Positions 4,990 through 5,794 of a DNA stretch of 5,794 nt are shown piece by piece. The DNA is from Clostridia bacterium (GTDB lineage: Bacteria; Bacillota; Clostridia; Lachnospirales; Anaerotignaceae), in contig CAAEMG010000017.1 of the NCBI GenBank assembly GCA_900757025.1, positions 1 to 5,794 on the forward strand, in the 5' to 3' direction. The position numbers were made by a program, and so were the translations under genes. Position 1 is the first letter of the stretch; every line of letters begins with the position of its first letter. The notes under the pieces were generated by a model. The model saw nothing but the letters and a program-made list of their open reading frames with translations. It was not told the origin of the DNA and did not search any database.

Positions 4990-5794
4990 ATGTCAGGTTC
5001 TGTTTACGGAAAAAATTTTACTGTTTCCACATGGGGCGAAAGCCACGGCAAAGCCCTTGGTGTTGTTATAGACGGCTGTCCTGCTGGCATAGATCTTTCG
5101 GAGGAAGATATACAAAAAGACCTTGACCTTAGAAAACCTGGGTCAAACAAATTCGGCACAAAACGCAAAGAAAGCGATACTGTGCATATTCTTTCGGGAG
5201 TTTTTGAAGGAAAAACAACAGGCACGCCAATTTCTCTTATTGTTTATAACGAAGACCAACATTCAAAAGATTACGGCAATCTTGCCTACACATACCGTCC
5301 CGGCCATGCAGATTATACCTTTGCACAAAAATACGGCTTTAGGGATTATCGTGGCGGAGGACGTTCTTCCGGAAGAGAAACACTTTGCCGAACAGCCGCA
5401 GGCGCAGTGGCAAAAAAAATTCTTTCTCAGCTTGGAATAAGTTTTATTACTTATTCTAAAGAAATAGCCGGCATATCAAGCGAAAAAATTCCTTCTTCAA
5501 GAGATGAAATTTTTGCAGACCCTCTCTATATGTCAGACAGTGATGTTTCTGTTTTGGCACAGGAAAGACTTGCAAAATGTATTGAAGATAAAGACTCGGC
5601 AGGCGGAATCGTTGAATGTCGCATAAAAGGCGTTATGCCCGGCATAGGCGAAACGGTTTTTGATAAACTTGACGCATCTCTTGCCAAAGCAATAGTTTCC
5701 CTTGGCGCAGTAAAAGGCTTTGAAGTAGGCACAGGCTTTGCCGTTTCAAAAATGAACGGAAGCACAAATAATGACGGTTTTTACGCAGACGAAA
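4990..5794 (+). CDS. aroC: Chorismate synthase (5' part, runs off the right edge)
   Basis: This is the last enzyme of the shikimate pathway. It converts 5-enolpyruvylshikimate 3-phosphate to chorismate with loss of phosphate and needs reduced FMN. The first 268 codons are present, of roughly 360 expected. Signature 1 is GESHGKALGVVIDGCPAGI (16-34), with the catalytic-type His19. Signature 2 is YRPGHADYTFAQKYG (102-116) with the conserved His106, followed by DYRGGGRSSGRETLCRTAAGA. Further conserved stretches are DSAGGIVE and GAVKGFEVGTGF. The N-terminus GKNFTVSTWGESHG is the form also found in proteobacteria and many Clostridia, not the shorter Bacillus-type MRYLTAGESHG. The ATG at 4990-4992 follows AGGTG by 7 bases. 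There is no frameshift or missing key residue in the visible part. Neighbouring aromatic pathway genes may follow beyond the window. Confidence 0.97.
   Translation, partial: MSGSVYGKNFTVSTWGESHGKALGVVIDGCPAGIDLSEEDIQKDLDLRKPGSNKFGTKRKESDTVHILSGVFEGKTTGTPISLIVYNEDQHSKDYGNLAYTYRPGHADYTFAQKYGFRDYRGGGRSSGRETLCRTAAGAVAKKILSQLGISFITYSKEIAGISSEKIPSSRDEIFADPLYMSDSDVSVLAQERLAKCIEDKDSAGGIVECRIKGVMPGIGETVFDKLDASLAKAIVSLGAVKGFEVGTGFAVSKMNGSTNNDGFYADE

Noticed and set aside
5004..5765. Minus- and plus-strand open frames within aroC (5004-5225, 5123-5440, 5526-5765)
   Set aside because: They overlap the well-supported aroC frame, whose conserved motifs run without interruption across all of them.

Overview
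The window looks like a chromosomal segment from a low-GC Gram-positive bacterium, most likely an anaerobe of class Clostridia. The grounds are AT-rich DNA with heavy use of ATA, AAA and GAA codons, strong GGAGG-type ribosome binding sites, and proteins of clostridial character (a small PadR, an AdhR-like MerR regulator, and a chorismate synthase starting in the GKNFTVSTWGESHG style). No species can be named. The window has no rRNA, tRNA, CRISPR array or recognisable insertion sequence.

Layout from left to right. All genes are on the minus strand except the last. At 35-376 lies a PadR-family repressor gene with a textbook promoter and a perfect 12+1+12 palindrome over its transcription start. 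A second reading frame running off the left edge may be its translationally coupled partner. A strong terminator (447-477) separates this from a CorA-family divalent cation channel gene (482-1393). Next comes an AdhR-like MerR regulator gene (1492-1866) with its own terminator (1461-1487). The 257-base gap at 1867-2123 is the most unusual part. It holds a MerR-type promoter with a 19-base spacer and an operator-like inverted repeat, followed by a hairpin-rich, relatively GC-rich tract that looks like an intergenic repeat and happens to carry a 50-codon open frame.

Upstream of that is a compact three-gene cluster read from the same strand: a SpoU/TrmH-family RNA 2'-O-methyltransferase (4055-4837), an anion-permease-like membrane protein of the ArsB/NhaD/SLC13 type (2958-4058, ATGA overlap with the methyltransferase), and a small MscS-type mechanosensitive channel (2124-2936, 21 bases further on). 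No terminator is visible between mscS and the MerR promoter, so readthrough into the MerR gene is possible. A divergent intergenic region (4838-4989) carries promoters facing both ways. The plus-strand gene there is aroC, chorismate synthase, whose first 268 codons fill the rest of the window.

Functionally, three of the genes (CorA channel, permease, MscS channel) deal with ions and turgor at the membrane. Two small regulators, PadR and MerR, each lie next to what appear to be their own operators. aroC is the last common step of aromatic amino acid synthesis. No new multi-gene system is evident. The best leads are the MerR promoter now separated from its gene by a repeat-like insertion, and the nature of that insertion.
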